This document shows positions 1 through 8,157 of a DNA stretch of 31,688 nt, one piece after another. The notes below the pieces were generated by a model, which was given only the letters and a program-made list of their open reading frames with translations, did not search any database and was not told the origin of the DNA. The DNA comes from an uncultured Collinsella sp. (lineage in GTDB: Bacteria; Actinomycetota; Coriobacteriia; Coriobacteriales; Coriobacteriaceae): the NCBI GenBank assembly GCA_902493915.1, contig CABUQY010000011.1, forward strand, positions 1 to 31,688. The letters run 5' to 3'. The position numbers and the translations under genes are program-made. Position 1 is the stretch's first letter; each line of letters begins with the position of its first letter.

Positions 1-121
1 CCCGAGGGCGACCTTCCCTTCCGGCGCACTCCGCAGGACGAAAAAACCTCCGCCGCACGAAGTGCGCAGCGGAGGTTCTTTCATGTCCGAGGACGCGCCG
101 GAAGGGAAGGTCGCCCTCGGG
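1..121. repeat. Nested inverted repeat at left window edge
   Basis: Bases 1-27 are the exact reverse complement of 95-121, and a terminator hairpin (45-77) sits between the arms. The outer arm begins at base 1, so it may continue outside the window. The layout is like that of the element at the right edge (31574-31688), although the sequences differ. It may be a dispersed palindromic element or a compound terminator; the sequence alone does not decide. Confidence 0.75.
40..80 (-). terminator. Rho-independent terminator of ilvE
   Basis: On the minus strand a stem of 9 bp (69-77 with 45-53), topped by a 4-bp inner stem (62-65 with 55-58), is followed by a run of six T at 40-45. It lies about 60 bases after the ilvE stop codon and is nested in the larger inverted repeat. 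Confidence 0.85.
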
Positions 122-139
122 CCGGACAGCTAAGACAGC

Positions 140-1192
140 TTACGCGACGGTGTAAACCCAGTTGTGCTTATCCTCGACAGCACCGGACTGGATACCAGTC
201 AGGGTCTCGCGGAGCTTCTTCATCACAGGACCGATCTCGGTGTAGCCAGCCGGGAAGGTCACGGTCTCGTCGGCGCCGTAAACCTTGTTGTCGATCTCGC
301 CAACCGGGGAGATGACGGCAGCGGTGCCGCACAGGCCGCACTCCACAAAGGCGCCGGCCTTGACCTCGGCCCACTCGACGGGACGCTGGTCAACGGTCAT
401 GCCCAGGTCCTGAGCAACCTGAACAAGCGAGCGACGGGTGATAGAGGGCAGGATGGAGTCGGTGTGCGACTGCGGAACGACGAGGGTGCCGTCCTCCTTC
501 ACGAACAGCACGTTGGCGCCACCGGTCTCCTCGACATAGGTGCGGGACTCGGAGTCGAGATACAGGTTCTCGGCATAGCCCTCGCGATGAGCCTCCATCG
601 TGGGCTTGAGGGACATGGCGTAGTTCAGGCCGGCCTTGATGTTGCCGGTGCCGTGAGGTGCCGCACGGTCATACTCGGAAACGCGCAGCTTGACGGGCTT
701 GAGGCCACCCTTAAAGTACGGACCGACCGGGGTCACGAGAATACGGAACGTGTACTCAGGAGCGGGAGCCACGCCGATCACGTCACCGGAGCCGATCATA
801 AACGGACGCACGTACAGGGTCGCGCCGGAACCGAAGGGCGGAACCCAGGCGGCGTTGGCAGAAACGACCTGCTTGACGGCCTCAACGAACTTGTCCTTGG
901 GAAACGGGGGCATCTCGAGGCGCTGCGCAGAGTTGTACATGCGCTCGGCGTTCATGTCGGGACGGAAGCAGACGATGCTGCCGTCCTCGGCGGTGTAGGC
1001 CTTCAGGCCCTCAAAGACCTCCTGGCAGTAATGGAAGATGCCGCCGCACTCGGAGACGTGCAGGGTGTGGTCGGTGGTCAGGCCACCCTCGTCCCACTCG
1101 CCGTCCTTCCAATGGGCCTCGTAGCTGTAATCGGTCTTCATGTAGCCAAAGCCGAGGCTACCCCAATCGATATCCTTCTTCTCGACAGTCAT
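140..1192 (-). CDS. ilvE: Branched-chain amino acid aminotransferase
   Basis: This PLP enzyme moves the amino group between glutamate and the 2-oxo acids of leucine, isoleucine and valine, in the cytoplasm. The protein has 350 residues, the usual length of the BCAT2-like branch of fold-type IV aminotransferases. Lys186 in GNIKAGLNY is the expected Schiff-base lysine, and the later segment VEETGGANVLFV is the family motif that contacts the cofactor. I chose ATG 1192 because AGGAG lies 7-8 bases upstream. An in-frame extension to 1342 adds about 50 arginine-rich residues with no family resemblance. The gene stands alone and has a leader of about 190 bases that starts near a palindrome shared with the amino-acid ABC operon at the other end of the window. 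The identification is secure. Confidence 0.95.
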   Translation of the reverse strand: MTVEKKDIDWGSLGFGYMKTDYSYEAHWKDGEWDEGGLTTDHTLHVSECGGIFHYCQEVFEGLKAYTAEDGSIVCFRPDMNAERMYNSAQRLEMPPFPKDKFVEAVKQVVSANAAWVPPFGSGATLYVRPFMIGSGDVIGVAPAPEYTFRILVTPVGPYFKGGLKPVKLRVSEYDRAAPHGTGNIKAGLNYAMSLKPTMEAHREGYAENLYLDSESRTYVEETGGANVLFVKEDGTLVVPQSHTDSILPSITRRSLVQVAQDLGMTVDQRPVEWAEVKAGAFVECGLCGTAAVISPVGEIDNKVYGADETVTFPAGYTEIGPVMKKLRETLTGIQSGAVEDKHNWVYTVA

Positions 1193-1381
1193 ATGTCGCT
1201 CCTTACATACACAGTTGCATACTCGCGAACCCGCACGCAAGGACCGAGGCCGACCGCGTCGCAACGTCGCACGCCCGGAGCGTGGAGCCGGACGGGACAC
1301 GCGAGCAGCATCAAAGCCGATGGCACGTCGATTCGCATGCACGAGATTGTACTCCGCACGCGCGTCGGATAAAACGTTTTT

Positions 1382-1397
1382 CTTTAACTAACTAAAG
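1382..1397. promoter_or_regulatory. Palindromic operator candidate upstream of ilvE
   Basis: CTTTA-ACTAAC-TAAAG has perfect 5-bp arms around a 6-bp centre. Read on the minus strand, ACTTTAGTTAGTTAAAG matches 15 of 17 bases of the palindrome at 31484-31500 in front of the amino-acid ABC operon. A weak -35/-10 pair (TTTAGT, 17 bp, TTTATC on the minus strand) overlaps it. The regulator is unknown. Confidence 0.5.
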
Positions 1398-1423
1398 TAA
1401 TTTCATTTGACCGAAGCTGAAGA

Positions 1424-1451
1424 GGCCCGCCACCGTAAACGGTGACGGGCC
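1424..1451 (-). terminator. Terminator of the DedA gene
   Basis: GGCCCG-C-CACCG, loop TAAA, CGGTG-A-CGGGCC: an 11-bp stem with one internal mismatch, 28 bases past the DedA stop codon. The following T tract (TCTTC) is short, so termination may be incomplete. Confidence 0.65.
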
Positions 1452-1478
1452 ACTGCACGGTTTGCGCGCTGGCTCGAG

Positions 1479-2126
1479 CTACGCGTTCTTTTTGCCCAGC
1501 TTAGCCTTAACCAGACCGACCACGGTCGGGACGATCGACACGGCAACGATGCCAACGATTAGCAGCTCAAAGTGCTCCTGCACAAAGGGAATGCCGCCAA
1601 AGAAGTAGCCCAGCAGCGTAAAGACCGTCGACCAGGTAATGCCGCCCAGCACGTTAAAGACGACAAAGTTGCGCCAGTGCATGCCGCCCATGCCAGCGAT
1701 AAAGGGCACAAAGGTGCGGATAAACGGGAAGAAGCGACCCAGGAAGATGGCCAGGTGACCCCACTTGTCCAAGAAGTCCTCGGACTTTTTGATGCGCTCG
1801 GGCGTCATGGCCTTGACCTTGCCCGAAGCGATGATCTTGCGGCCAAAGAAGTGACCGATCATAAAGTTGCACTGATCGCCCAGGATGGCCGCGGCCCATG
1901 CGGTGGCTAGAAGTGCCACGATGTTAAAGCCGCCGTTGTGGGCAAAGAAACCCGAGGCGAACAGCAGCGAATCACCGGGAAGGAACGGGAAGAACACCAC
2001 GCCCGTCTCGATAAAGATGATCAGGAACACGCAGCCGTAGGCCATAAGCGGGCCGGCGGCGATCCAGCTGGCGATCGCGGTGCGCGGGTCCTTAAGCAGC
2101 TCGGCGATAAAATTGATGAAACCCAT
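1479..2126 (-). CDS. DedA-family membrane protein
   Basis: The protein has 215 residues, typical for DedA/VTT-domain proteins, which are linked to lipid carrier or phospholipid scrambling and to membrane homeostasis. It shows the family signatures: acidic Glu40 in FIETGVVFFPFLPGD with Asp52, and the arginine motif GRFFPFIRTFVPFIAGMGG at about 130-148 (Arg131, Arg137). Hydrophobic segments lie at about 25-48, 52-82, 135-178 and 186-206, and the tail is basic (KAKLGKKNA). ATG 2126 is preferred because GAGAGG lies about 9 bases upstream and family alignments begin here. An upstream in-frame start at 2210 lacks support. It is transcribed alone and diverges from cysE. The exact substrate of this member cannot be told from sequence. 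Confidence 0.9.
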   Translation of the reverse strand: MGFINFIAELLKDPRTAIASWIAAGPLMAYGCVFLIIFIETGVVFFPFLPGDSLLFASGFFAHNGGFNIVALLATAWAAAILGDQCNFMIGHFFGRKIIASGKVKAMTPERIKKSEDFLDKWGHLAIFLGRFFPFIRTFVPFIAGMGGMHWRNFVVFNVLGGITWSTVFTLLGYFFGGIPFVQEHFELLIVGIVAVSIVPTVVGLVKAKLGKKNA

Positions 2127-2172
2127 GAAGTAAAACCTCTCAGTTGTGGGCGCGGATACGTCCAAGTTGACC

Positions 2173-2178
2173 AGTATA
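2173..2178 (-). promoter_or_regulatory. Possible -10 box for the DedA gene
   Basis: TATACT on the minus strand lies about 47 bases before the DedA start codon. No good -35 hexamer is found at 16-18 bp, so support rests on the -10 match alone. Confidence 0.35.
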
Positions 2179-2286
2179 CGGTTGCGGTGCCCCCTCGTGC
2201 GCAACCCCACAAAAGCATGACTCCATTACCAGCAAGTTTGCATAACTGACACTTGTAGCGCAAAGCCGCCAAGATTGTCCTTTTTA

Positions 2287-2308
2287 ATCCCTAGCGAATC
2301 GCTATACT
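2287..2308 (+). promoter_or_regulatory. cysE -10 box with overlapping palindrome
   Basis: TATACT at 2303-2308 is a good -10 for cysE, with TTTTTA 16 bp upstream as a weak -35. The perfect odd palindrome AGCGA-A-TCGCT (2293-2303) ends on the first base of the -10, and CGAATCG recurs as TGAATCG at about 2313-2319. This is where a repressor sensing cysteine or sulfur status could bind; that role is inferred. Confidence 0.5.
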
Positions 2309-2349
2309 TTATTGAATCGCATTGCCATGGCGCTAAGGGAGGGCGGCCG

Positions 2350-3054
2350 GTGAGCTTTATCAATACCATTCGCGAGGACATCAAGACCGTCCAGGCGCAG
2401 GACCCCGCCGCGCAAAACGGTCTGGTCATCTTCCTTTCCTATCCTGGCCTGCACGCCAAGTGGAACCACGTGCCCGAGCACTGGCTGTGGGAGCACGGTC
2501 ATCGCTCGCTCGCCCGCGTGCTCTCGCAAATCACCCGCCACATCACCGGCGTCGAGATTCACCCTGCCGCGCAGATTGGCAAGCACTTCTTTATCGATCA
2601 CGCCATGGGCGTCGTCATCGGCGAGACCACCATTGTGGGCGACAACTGTGTGCTCTACCAGGGCGTCACGCTCGGCGGCACCGGCAACGAGACCGGCAAG
2701 CGTCACCCCACCCTGGGCAACAATGTCACGGTGGGCACGGGCGCCAAGGTGCTCGGCAACATCCGCATCGGCAACAACGTCAAGATCGGCGGCAACTCGG
2801 TCGTCGTTAAGGACGTCCCCGACAACTGCACCGTCGTGGGCGTGCCGGGACGCATCATCAAGCGCAACGGCTGCCGTGTGTTCGAGGAGAGTTTCGACGC
2901 CAAGCAGCATCGCGAGTACATGCCCGATGACGCCGCCGAGCAGTCCGCCCTCAACCGCCAGGGCATCACCGAGAATGCCCGCCGCGTCAAGGAACTCGAG
3001 CGAGAGGTGGCCGAGCTCAAGGCCCTCGTCGCCAAGCTCGTGGACGAACGCTAG
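2350..3054 (+). CDS. cysE: Serine O-acetyltransferase
   Basis: The enzyme transfers acetyl from acetyl-CoA to L-serine, the first step of cysteine synthesis. The protein has 234 residues. The N-terminal helical part carries LSYPGLHAKWNHVPEHWLW, and the left-handed beta-helix of hexapeptide repeats runs from about 68 to 168. The catalytic residues are visible as Asp83-His84 in FIDHAMG and His119 in GKRHP. The last 30 residues form a charged heptad-like coiled coil (VKELEREVAELKALVAKLV), longer than the usual regulatory tail. GTG 2350 is preferred because AGGGAGG lies about 9 bases upstream; the 25-residue extension to 2275 would cover the promoter. No cysK is adjacent. Confidence 0.93.
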   Translation: MSFINTIREDIKTVQAQDPAAQNGLVIFLSYPGLHAKWNHVPEHWLWEHGHRSLARVLSQITRHITGVEIHPAAQIGKHFFIDHAMGVVIGETTIVGDNCVLYQGVTLGGTGNETGKRHPTLGNNVTVGTGAKVLGNIRIGNNVKIGGNSVVVKDVPDNCTVVGVPGRIIKRNGCRVFEESFDAKQHREYMPDDAAEQSALNRQGITENARRVKELEREVAELKALVAKLVDER

Positions 3055-3092
3055 GAACGCAAGCGGCACAAAACGACATCGGCATCAACGCA

Positions 3093-3127
3093 AAGGCGCG
3101 CCAGGGAATTCATCCCCGGCGCGCCTT
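3093..3127 (+). terminator. Terminator of cysE, probably bidirectional
   Basis: AAGGCGCGCC pairs perfectly with GGCGCGCCTT across a short loop, followed by TTATTT on the plus strand. It sits in the convergent gap between cysE and the ABC operon and could stop both. Confidence 0.8.
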
Positions 3128-3134
3128 ATTTGTG

Positions 3135-3165
3135 ATGTGGCAAAGAGACTGTCCCTTTGTCACAT
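3135..3165. repeat. CAAAG/CTTTG palindrome overlapping a stop codon
   Basis: ATGTGGCAAAG (3135-3145) pairs with CTTTGTCACAT (3155-3165) with one mismatch. The loop contains GACTGTCCC. The outer end overlaps the TAA stop (3165-3167) of the ABC gene. It resembles the perfect hairpin at 21172-21202, which also has CAAAGGG/CCCTTTG arms. Confidence 0.6.
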
Positions 3166-5165
3166 TATGCGAACTGGCTCAGATAGAGGTCGGCGTAGGC
3201 ACCCTCGGCAGCCAGCAGCTCCTTATGCGTGCCCTGCTCGATAATGTTGCCGTGATCCATGACCAAGATCAGGTCGGCGTCCACGATCGTCGACAGGCGG
3301 TGCGCGATCACAAAGCTCGTGCGCCCGCGCATGAGCGCGTCCATGGCACGACCGATGGCAAGCTCGGTACGCGTATCCACGCTTGAGGTCGCCTCGTCCA
3401 GGATGAGAATCGCCGGGTTATTGAGCAGCACGCGTGCTATGGTCAGCAGCTGACGCTGGCCCTGGCTGATGCTTTCGGCATCGTTGGCCACGCGCGTGTC
3501 ATAGCCCTGCGGCATGGTGCGCACAAAGAAGTCGACCTGCGCGGCGCGCGCAGCCGCCACGATCTCCTCACGCGTCGCCTCGGGACAGCCGTAGGCGATG
3601 TTTTCGGCAATCGTGCCATCGAACAGCCAGGCGTCCTGCAGCACCATGCCAAACTGCTGCCGTAGCTCGCCGCGGTCCATGCGGCTCGTATCCACGCCGT
3701 CGAGCGTAATACGCCCGCCGTCAATCTCGTAGAAGCGCATGAGCAGGTTGATGAGCGTCGTCTTGCCCGCGCCCGTGGTTCCCACCACGGCAATCTTCTG
3801 GCCCGGCTCGGCGGTAAACGACACGTCGTGCATAAGCGGCTTGTCGGGCGAATAACCAAAGCGCACGTGCTCAAAGGAGACGCGACCCTCAACGCGACCC
3901 GGCAGCTTGGCGGCCTCGTCCGGCAGCGGATCGGCCTCCATCTCGGGCTCATCGAGCAGGTCGAACACGCGCTCCGCACTCGCCAACGCGCTCTGCAGCG
4001 AGTTGAAGGTAAACGACAGCTGCGTCATGGGTTCGGACGCCTCGTAGATAAACTGGAAGAACGCCTGGAACACGCCGACGGTCATGTGACCGGCAACCAG
4101 CATGCTGCAGCCCACCAGCGCGATCACGATCTGCGCCAAACGGCCGATAAAGCGCACCGCAGGGCCGACGGCATTGATCATAAAGTCGGCCTTGGCACTC
4201 ACGCGTGCCAGCTCGCCCGAGGCCTGGTGCACCTCGGCAGAACTTTGGCGTTCGCGGTTAAACGCGCGGATCACCAGACGGCCCGAATAGCCTTCCTCGA
4301 CCGCACTCGTAATCTTGGACACCCACTCCTGGCGCTCGCCCGTCACATCGTGTGTGCGGCGCGAGACGACCTTCGTCACCAGCAGCGACAGTGCCGTAAA
4401 GAACAGAAAGACGAGCGTAAGCTGCACGCTGAACACGAACATCACGCTCACAGCACCAACAACCGTGCCGATCGACACGAGCAGCTGCAGCAATCCGCGC
4501 TGCATGCTCTCGGACATCTTGTCCAGGTCGTTGGTCGCGCGGCTGACGACCTCGCCGGGACGATGCGCGTCAAAATAGGCGAGCGGCAGACGGTTGAGCT
4601 TTTGCGCGATGCGGTTGCGCAGGCGCAGATTGAGACGCTCAGCGACGCTCGACATCAAAAAGCTCTGGAGCGCATAGAACGAGGCAGCGGCAGTCCAGAT
4701 CATAAAGTAGACGAAAATGGTCTTGCCGCAGTTCTCCCAGGTGATGCTGAAAGTGGTGTCGTTGGCAAACGCCACCTGAATGTGGCCCCACAGCTCATCG
4801 ATCACGCGGGCGCTATATGCCGGCGCGGCGGTGTTAAAGATGACATAGAACACAATGCTCGCGAACACGATATAGAAGCGCCAATGGTCGCCGGCAGCCT
4901 CACTCCACAGGCGGCGCACCGTCGCCCAGGTATCCCGAGGCGTCTCGTCCTCGTCTTCGTCGTCCACGTCGCGCATACGCTCTGCCTCGGCGCGGGCGCG
5001 CTCGTCCTCGGCACGTTCGTTTTCCTCGTAGAGCGCTTGGCGGCGAGCCTCGCGCTCCGCCGCCTTGGCGGCTTCGTCCAGGTCGGGCGCGACGCCCGTC
5101 TCCTCGACTGTCTCTACAACCGCAGCGCCATCGACGATGCCCTGCTTCTTGAGCTCCTCGGTCAT
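3165..5165 (-). CDS. ABC exporter half-transporter, catalytic-site partner
   Basis: This 666-residue half-transporter has an ABC type I exporter membrane domain (about 95-400) and a nucleotide-binding domain (about 425-660). The visible motifs are Walker A GTTGAGKTT (462-470), Walker B LILDEA with catalytic Glu591, and switch His622. The signature is ISQGQ (566-570) rather than LSGGQ. With the upstream half it forms the pattern of asymmetric heterodimeric exporters such as the BmrCD/TM287-288 type: this chain supplies the canonical Walker B and the partner the canonical signature. An unusual extension of about 90 charged, Glu/Arg-rich residues precedes the first membrane helix. ATG 5165 is chosen because GGAGGTGA, a near-perfect ribosome site, lies 5-6 bases upstream inside the last codons of the previous gene. 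One base separates the two genes, so translation is probably coupled. The substrate is unknown, probably a drug or lipid-like compound. Confidence 0.92.
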   Translation of the reverse strand: MTEELKKQGIVDGAAVVETVEETGVAPDLDEAAKAAEREARRQALYEENERAEDERARAEAERMRDVDDEDEDETPRDTWATVRRLWSEAAGDHWRFYIVFASIVFYVIFNTAAPAYSARVIDELWGHIQVAFANDTTFSITWENCGKTIFVYFMIWTAAASFYALQSFLMSSVAERLNLRLRNRIAQKLNRLPLAYFDAHRPGEVVSRATNDLDKMSESMQRGLLQLLVSIGTVVGAVSVMFVFSVQLTLVFLFFTALSLLVTKVVSRRTHDVTGERQEWVSKITSAVEEGYSGRLVIRAFNRERQSSAEVHQASGELARVSAKADFMINAVGPAVRFIGRLAQIVIALVGCSMLVAGHMTVGVFQAFFQFIYEASEPMTQLSFTFNSLQSALASAERVFDLLDEPEMEADPLPDEAAKLPGRVEGRVSFEHVRFGYSPDKPLMHDVSFTAEPGQKIAVVGTTGAGKTTLINLLMRFYEIDGGRITLDGVDTSRMDRGELRQQFGMVLQDAWLFDGTIAENIAYGCPEATREEIVAAARAAQVDFFVRTMPQGYDTRVANDAESISQGQRQLLTIARVLLNNPAILILDEATSSVDTRTELAIGRAMDALMRGRTSFVIAHRLSTIVDADLILVMDHGNIIEQGTHKELLAAEGAYADLYLSQFA

Positions 5166-5166
5166 G

Positions 5167-6903
5167 CTACTCACCTCCCTTCATCTGCGATTCCGCGATT
5201 GCGCGGTACACCTCGCAGGTTTCCATGAGCTCGTCGTGCGTGCCTAGGCCCACGATCTCGCCGTCTTTGAGCACCACGATCTGATCGGCATGCAAAATAG
5301 TCGAGATGCGCTGGGCGATGATGAGCACCGCGGCATCGCACGTCTCGTCCTGCAGCGCATGGCGCAGTGCCGCATCGGTCTTAAAGTCCAGGGCCGAAAA
5401 ACTGTCGTCGAAGATATATAGATCGGCATGCTTCATGAGTGCGCGGGCAATCGCCAGGCGCTGGCGCTGACCACCCGAGAAGTTCGTGCCGCCCTGGGCC
5501 ACCGGCGTATCGAGCCCCTGGGGCTGGTCGAGCACAAAGGTGCTCTGGGCAACCTCCAGCGCATGGAGCATGTCAGCCTCAGTCGCGTCTTCGTTGCCAA
5601 AGCGCAGGTTGCTCGCCACCGTACCCGAGAACAGCCATGCCTTCTGCGGCACATAGGCGATACGCCCGCGGATGTCGTCTTGCGAAAGGTCGCGCAGATC
5701 GATGCCATTCAGGCGAATGGCGCCCTTCGTGGCATCGTGGAAGCGAAGCAAGAGCTTGGCCACCGTCGACTTGCCCGAACCCGTCGAGCCTACAATCGCC
5801 GTGGTCTGGCTACGGCGACAGGCAAAGCTCAGGTCGCACAGGGTATCCTCGTCGGCATCGTCAAAACGGAACGACATGTGGTCGAACACGGCCACCGCGT
5901 CGGCACCGTCAACAGACTCCGCCGCGCACGTGTCCAGCGTGCGCTTGCCGTCCACGATGCTCGGCTCAATCTCCAACACCTGCTGCGCACGGTTCAGGCA
6001 TGCGGCGGCGCGTGGGAGCGTCAGAATCACCATCTGCGCCGTCATCACAAAGAACAGGATCAGGATCGCGTACTCCAGCACGGCCGAGATGCTACCGATT
6101 TGCATGGCGTGGACGCCCACGCGGTTGCCGCCCACCCACAGCACCGCCACCTCGGCGATATTCATCAAAAAGAAGCTGGAGCTGTCGAGACCCACAAACA
6201 GGTGGTTGACCTTGATGGCATTGGCCGCGTAATCGCTAAACACCTCGTCCAGGCGCTGCTCCTCGTGGCGCTCCTTGTTAAATGCGCGGATGACGCGCAC
6301 GCCCACGATGTTCTCGCGCAGCACCACGTTCATGCGGTCGATAAAGCTCTGCAGGCGCATAAAGATCGGCGCGGCGTTGGCAACGGTAAAGACCGCCGCC
6401 ACCAGCACGATCGCAACCACCACGCCCAGCAGCGTACCCATGGCGGGATCGATGAACCAAGCAAAAATGATGCCTGCCACGGCCAAGAACGGCACCGGCA
6501 GCACCAGCTGAATCGTCTGAAGGACAGCTTGCTGAATCACGTTGATGTCGTTGAGCGAGCGCGTGATCATCGAACCCGTGCCAAAGCGCTCAAAGTCGCT
6601 GGCGGACAGCTCGAGCGACTTGTCGTACACGGCATTGCGGATATCGCAGGCCACGTTGGCGGCCAGGCGCGCCGAAAGATAGCAGCCCAGCACCGTGCCG
6701 CCGCTGGCCATGCCGGTCGCGATAAGCATGTACAGGCCGTTGCGTAATATATAGTCGACATCACCCGTGGTAATACCGGTGTTGACCATGTTCGCCAGCA
6801 TCGTGGGAACCAACAGCGTACCGACGTTATCTATCAGCACCGCAAACAGCGTCACCGCAATCAGACCGCGGTACGGCCTCATAAACCTCATTAAGAGTCG
6901 CAT
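5167..6903 (-). CDS. ABC exporter half-transporter, degenerate-site partner
   Basis: This 578-residue half-transporter has six predicted membrane helices (about 15-300) and a C-terminal nucleotide-binding domain. Walker A is GSTGSGKST (372-380), the Q-loop Gln is 420, and the signature FSGGQ (475-479) is canonical. The catalytic Walker B glutamate is replaced by Asp500 (YIFDDS), and the switch histidine by Gln531 (IIAQRIS). These changes are typical of the non-hydrolysing half of heterodimeric ABC exporters and complement the ISQGQ signature of the next gene. ATG 6903 has GAGGGGG five bases upstream and overlaps the end of the MarR gene by 13 bases. A second ATG at 6891 forms TAATG with the MarR stop. 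It is part of the marR-ABC-ABC operon. Confidence 0.93.
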   Translation of the reverse strand: MRLLMRFMRPYRGLIAVTLFAVLIDNVGTLLVPTMLANMVNTGITTGDVDYILRNGLYMLIATGMASGGTVLGCYLSARLAANVACDIRNAVYDKSLELSASDFERFGTGSMITRSLNDINVIQQAVLQTIQLVLPVPFLAVAGIIFAWFIDPAMGTLLGVVVAIVLVAAVFTVANAAPIFMRLQSFIDRMNVVLRENIVGVRVIRAFNKERHEEQRLDEVFSDYAANAIKVNHLFVGLDSSSFFLMNIAEVAVLWVGGNRVGVHAMQIGSISAVLEYAILILFFVMTAQMVILTLPRAAACLNRAQQVLEIEPSIVDGKRTLDTCAAESVDGADAVAVFDHMSFRFDDADEDTLCDLSFACRRSQTTAIVGSTGSGKSTVAKLLLRFHDATKGAIRLNGIDLRDLSQDDIRGRIAYVPQKAWLFSGTVASNLRFGNEDATEADMLHALEVAQSTFVLDQPQGLDTPVAQGGTNFSGGQRQRLAIARALMKHADLYIFDDSFSALDFKTDAALRHALQDETCDAAVLIIAQRISTILHADQIVVLKDGEIVGLGTHDELMETCEVYRAIAESQMKGGE

Positions 6904-7391
6904 GCGTCCCCCTCGCCCTTATCGTCAGTCTCGTTCTCGGCGGCCACTTGCCGTTTAAATGCCTCGCACTCTTCGTTAAGAACATGGGAGAACTTACCGA
7001 CCAAGCGCATGATCTCGCACTGTTCCCACGGCTCGAGCGCCTCGAATGCCTGTTGCTCGGCTTTTTGCGCCGGCAACGCGTAGCGCTTGGCAAACCGCAC
7101 GCCTTCTTCGGTCAGTCGTACAACCTTGTTTTTACGACTGCCCTCGGCAAACTCCAACGTCGCAAGCCCTCGCGCCCTAAGCGTTTTAATCGCCGAATTG
7201 ATGGTCTGCTTGCTGTAGAACCATTCGCTTGTCAGACGGCTTACGGCAATACTGCCGCCCGCCGTGCTGGTATCGACGAGCATCCAGTAAGCGCAGTCCG
7301 AAAGGCCGCAGGCGCGCGAGAACTCCGAATAGATATGGTCGAGTCCATTGAGCAACCGGTCGAAGTCGACCAGCGTAACCGCACTATTCAT
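6891..7391 (-). CDS. MarR-family transcriptional regulator
   Basis: The protein has 166 residues. The winged helix-turn-helix region spans about 45-115 (VSRLTSEWFYSKQTINSAIKTL, then wing residues EGSRKNKVVRLTEEG), flanked by dimerisation helices. The last 15 residues are acidic. It is the first gene of an operon with two ABC half-transporters, a common arrangement in which the regulator represses the exporter until a ligand binds. The 14-bp direct repeats over its own promoter support autorepression. The start at 7391 has a moderate GGTGGG upstream. The ligand cannot be told from sequence. Confidence 0.88.
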   Translation of the reverse strand: MNSAVTLVDFDRLLNGLDHIYSEFSRACGLSDCAYWMLVDTSTAGGSIAVSRLTSEWFYSKQTINSAIKTLRARGLATLEFAEGSRKNKVVRLTEEGVRFAKRYALPAQKAEQQAFEALEPWEQCEIMRLVGKFSHVLNEECEAFKRQVAAENETDDKGEGDACDS

Positions 7392-7409
7392 CTATCCCAC
7401 CATTCAATT

Positions 7410-7458
7410 GTCCGATTTTTGACCAATTTTATGTCTCTAGATTAGTCCGAGTTTTGAC
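7410..7458. promoter_or_regulatory. Two direct-repeat operator candidates
   Basis: GTCCGATTTTTGAC (7410-7423) and GTCCGAGTTTTGAC (7445-7458) match at 13 of 14 positions and lie 35 bp apart. One fills the spacer between -35 and -10; the other lies just downstream of the transcription start region. This is the expected position for repressor sites, most simply for the MarR protein encoded by the operon. Confidence 0.65.
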
Positions 7459-7467
7459 TATCGTCAA
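7439..7467 (-). promoter_or_regulatory. Promoter of the marR-ABC operon
   Basis: On the minus strand, TTGACG (7462-7467) is followed after exactly 17 bp by TAATCT (7439-7444). This is a strong housekeeping-sigma promoter match, with about 45 bases from the -10 to the MarR start codon. Confidence 0.8.
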
Positions 7468-7515
7468 CAGGCTCTCCGCACATGCTTGCACTTTTATGAC
7501 CTATCGACAGAAAAA

Positions 7516-7546
7516 GACCGCCGGCGCGGGGGCGGCGCCAGCGGTC
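7516..7546 (-). terminator. Terminator of the small-protein gene
   Basis: GACCGC-C-GGCGC pairs with GCGCC-A-GCGGTC around a 7-base loop, and on the minus strand TTTTT follows. It lies 27 bases past the stop at 7573. Confidence 0.85.
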
Positions 7547-7572
7547 ACGTGAAAATCGGGTTTTATTGCCTG

Positions 7573-7863
7573 TTAAGCGGCGACAGCCTCATAGACCGTA
7601 GCACCCGAGAAGCTGTCATGCAGGCTCTTGCCGGCAATCCACGGCAGCTCGACGACCTCGCAGACCGTGTTGACCAGCTCGGAGCAGTCAGTAAAGTGGC
7701 CCTTGTCGTTGAGGGCCTCGCAATCCTGAACACGCCAATAGCCATCGGTGTGCGTGATGTAGTACTCGTGATCGTTGATCGACACGAAAGCGCGCGTCTT
7801 GGAACGCAGCAGCTTCAGAAATCCTTCGAAATCGGTCTCGACGACATCTCCAGCCTGGAACAT
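7573..7863 (-). CDS. Small protein of unknown function
   Basis: This is a 96-residue soluble protein that I do not recognise. It has no signal peptide and no membrane segment. It is acidic, with a compact aromatic centre (INDHEYYITHTDGYWRVQD, about 29-47) that suggests a small alpha/beta fold, and an Ala/Val-rich tail. ATG 7863 is well supported: AGGAGGTAA lies four bases upstream, and the in-frame extension to 7938 would run through this ribosome site. The gene has its own terminator and is transcribed alone, away from the nitroreductase gene. The strong ribosome site suggests it is well expressed. Confidence 0.75.
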   Translation of the reverse strand: MFQAGDVVETDFEGFLKLLRSKTRAFVSINDHEYYITHTDGYWRVQDCEALNDKGHFTDCSELVNTVCEVVELPWIAGKSLHDSFSGATVYEAVAA

Positions 7864-8157
7864 GATGTTACCTCCTGGCCCGGCGCCACCACGGCGCATT
7901 GATAAACGTTGGTACTCCTTTAGTAAAACCTTTATCAAAGGTTATGCGTTCGTCATTTAGGCAAGTGGTAAAAAACCGCAGGGTAGACGGGATAAAACGT
8001 TTAACCATCCCATTGGTTTGTCACATTCTGAAGGTACTTTTATGCAAACCTACTTCCCCAATTGGAATCTATCCTTTTGGCCGGGCAATTGACCGTCTAT
8101 CGTTTGAGCCCGACGGGTATGAACGGGGCATCTGCAACGCCATCGCAAGGAGACACC

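Noticed and set aside
1193..1342. Leader peptide or N-terminal extension upstream of ilvE
   Set aside because: A 48-codon frame ends overlapping the ilvE ATG and has some Leu/Val codons, but its ribosome site is poor and no attenuator hairpin follows. The in-frame extension is Arg-rich and unlike the family.
7864..8157. Riboswitch between the small-protein and nitroreductase genes
   Set aside because: Only a 7-bp stem (AACCTTT/AAAGGTT near 7930) was seen; no recognisable conserved core.
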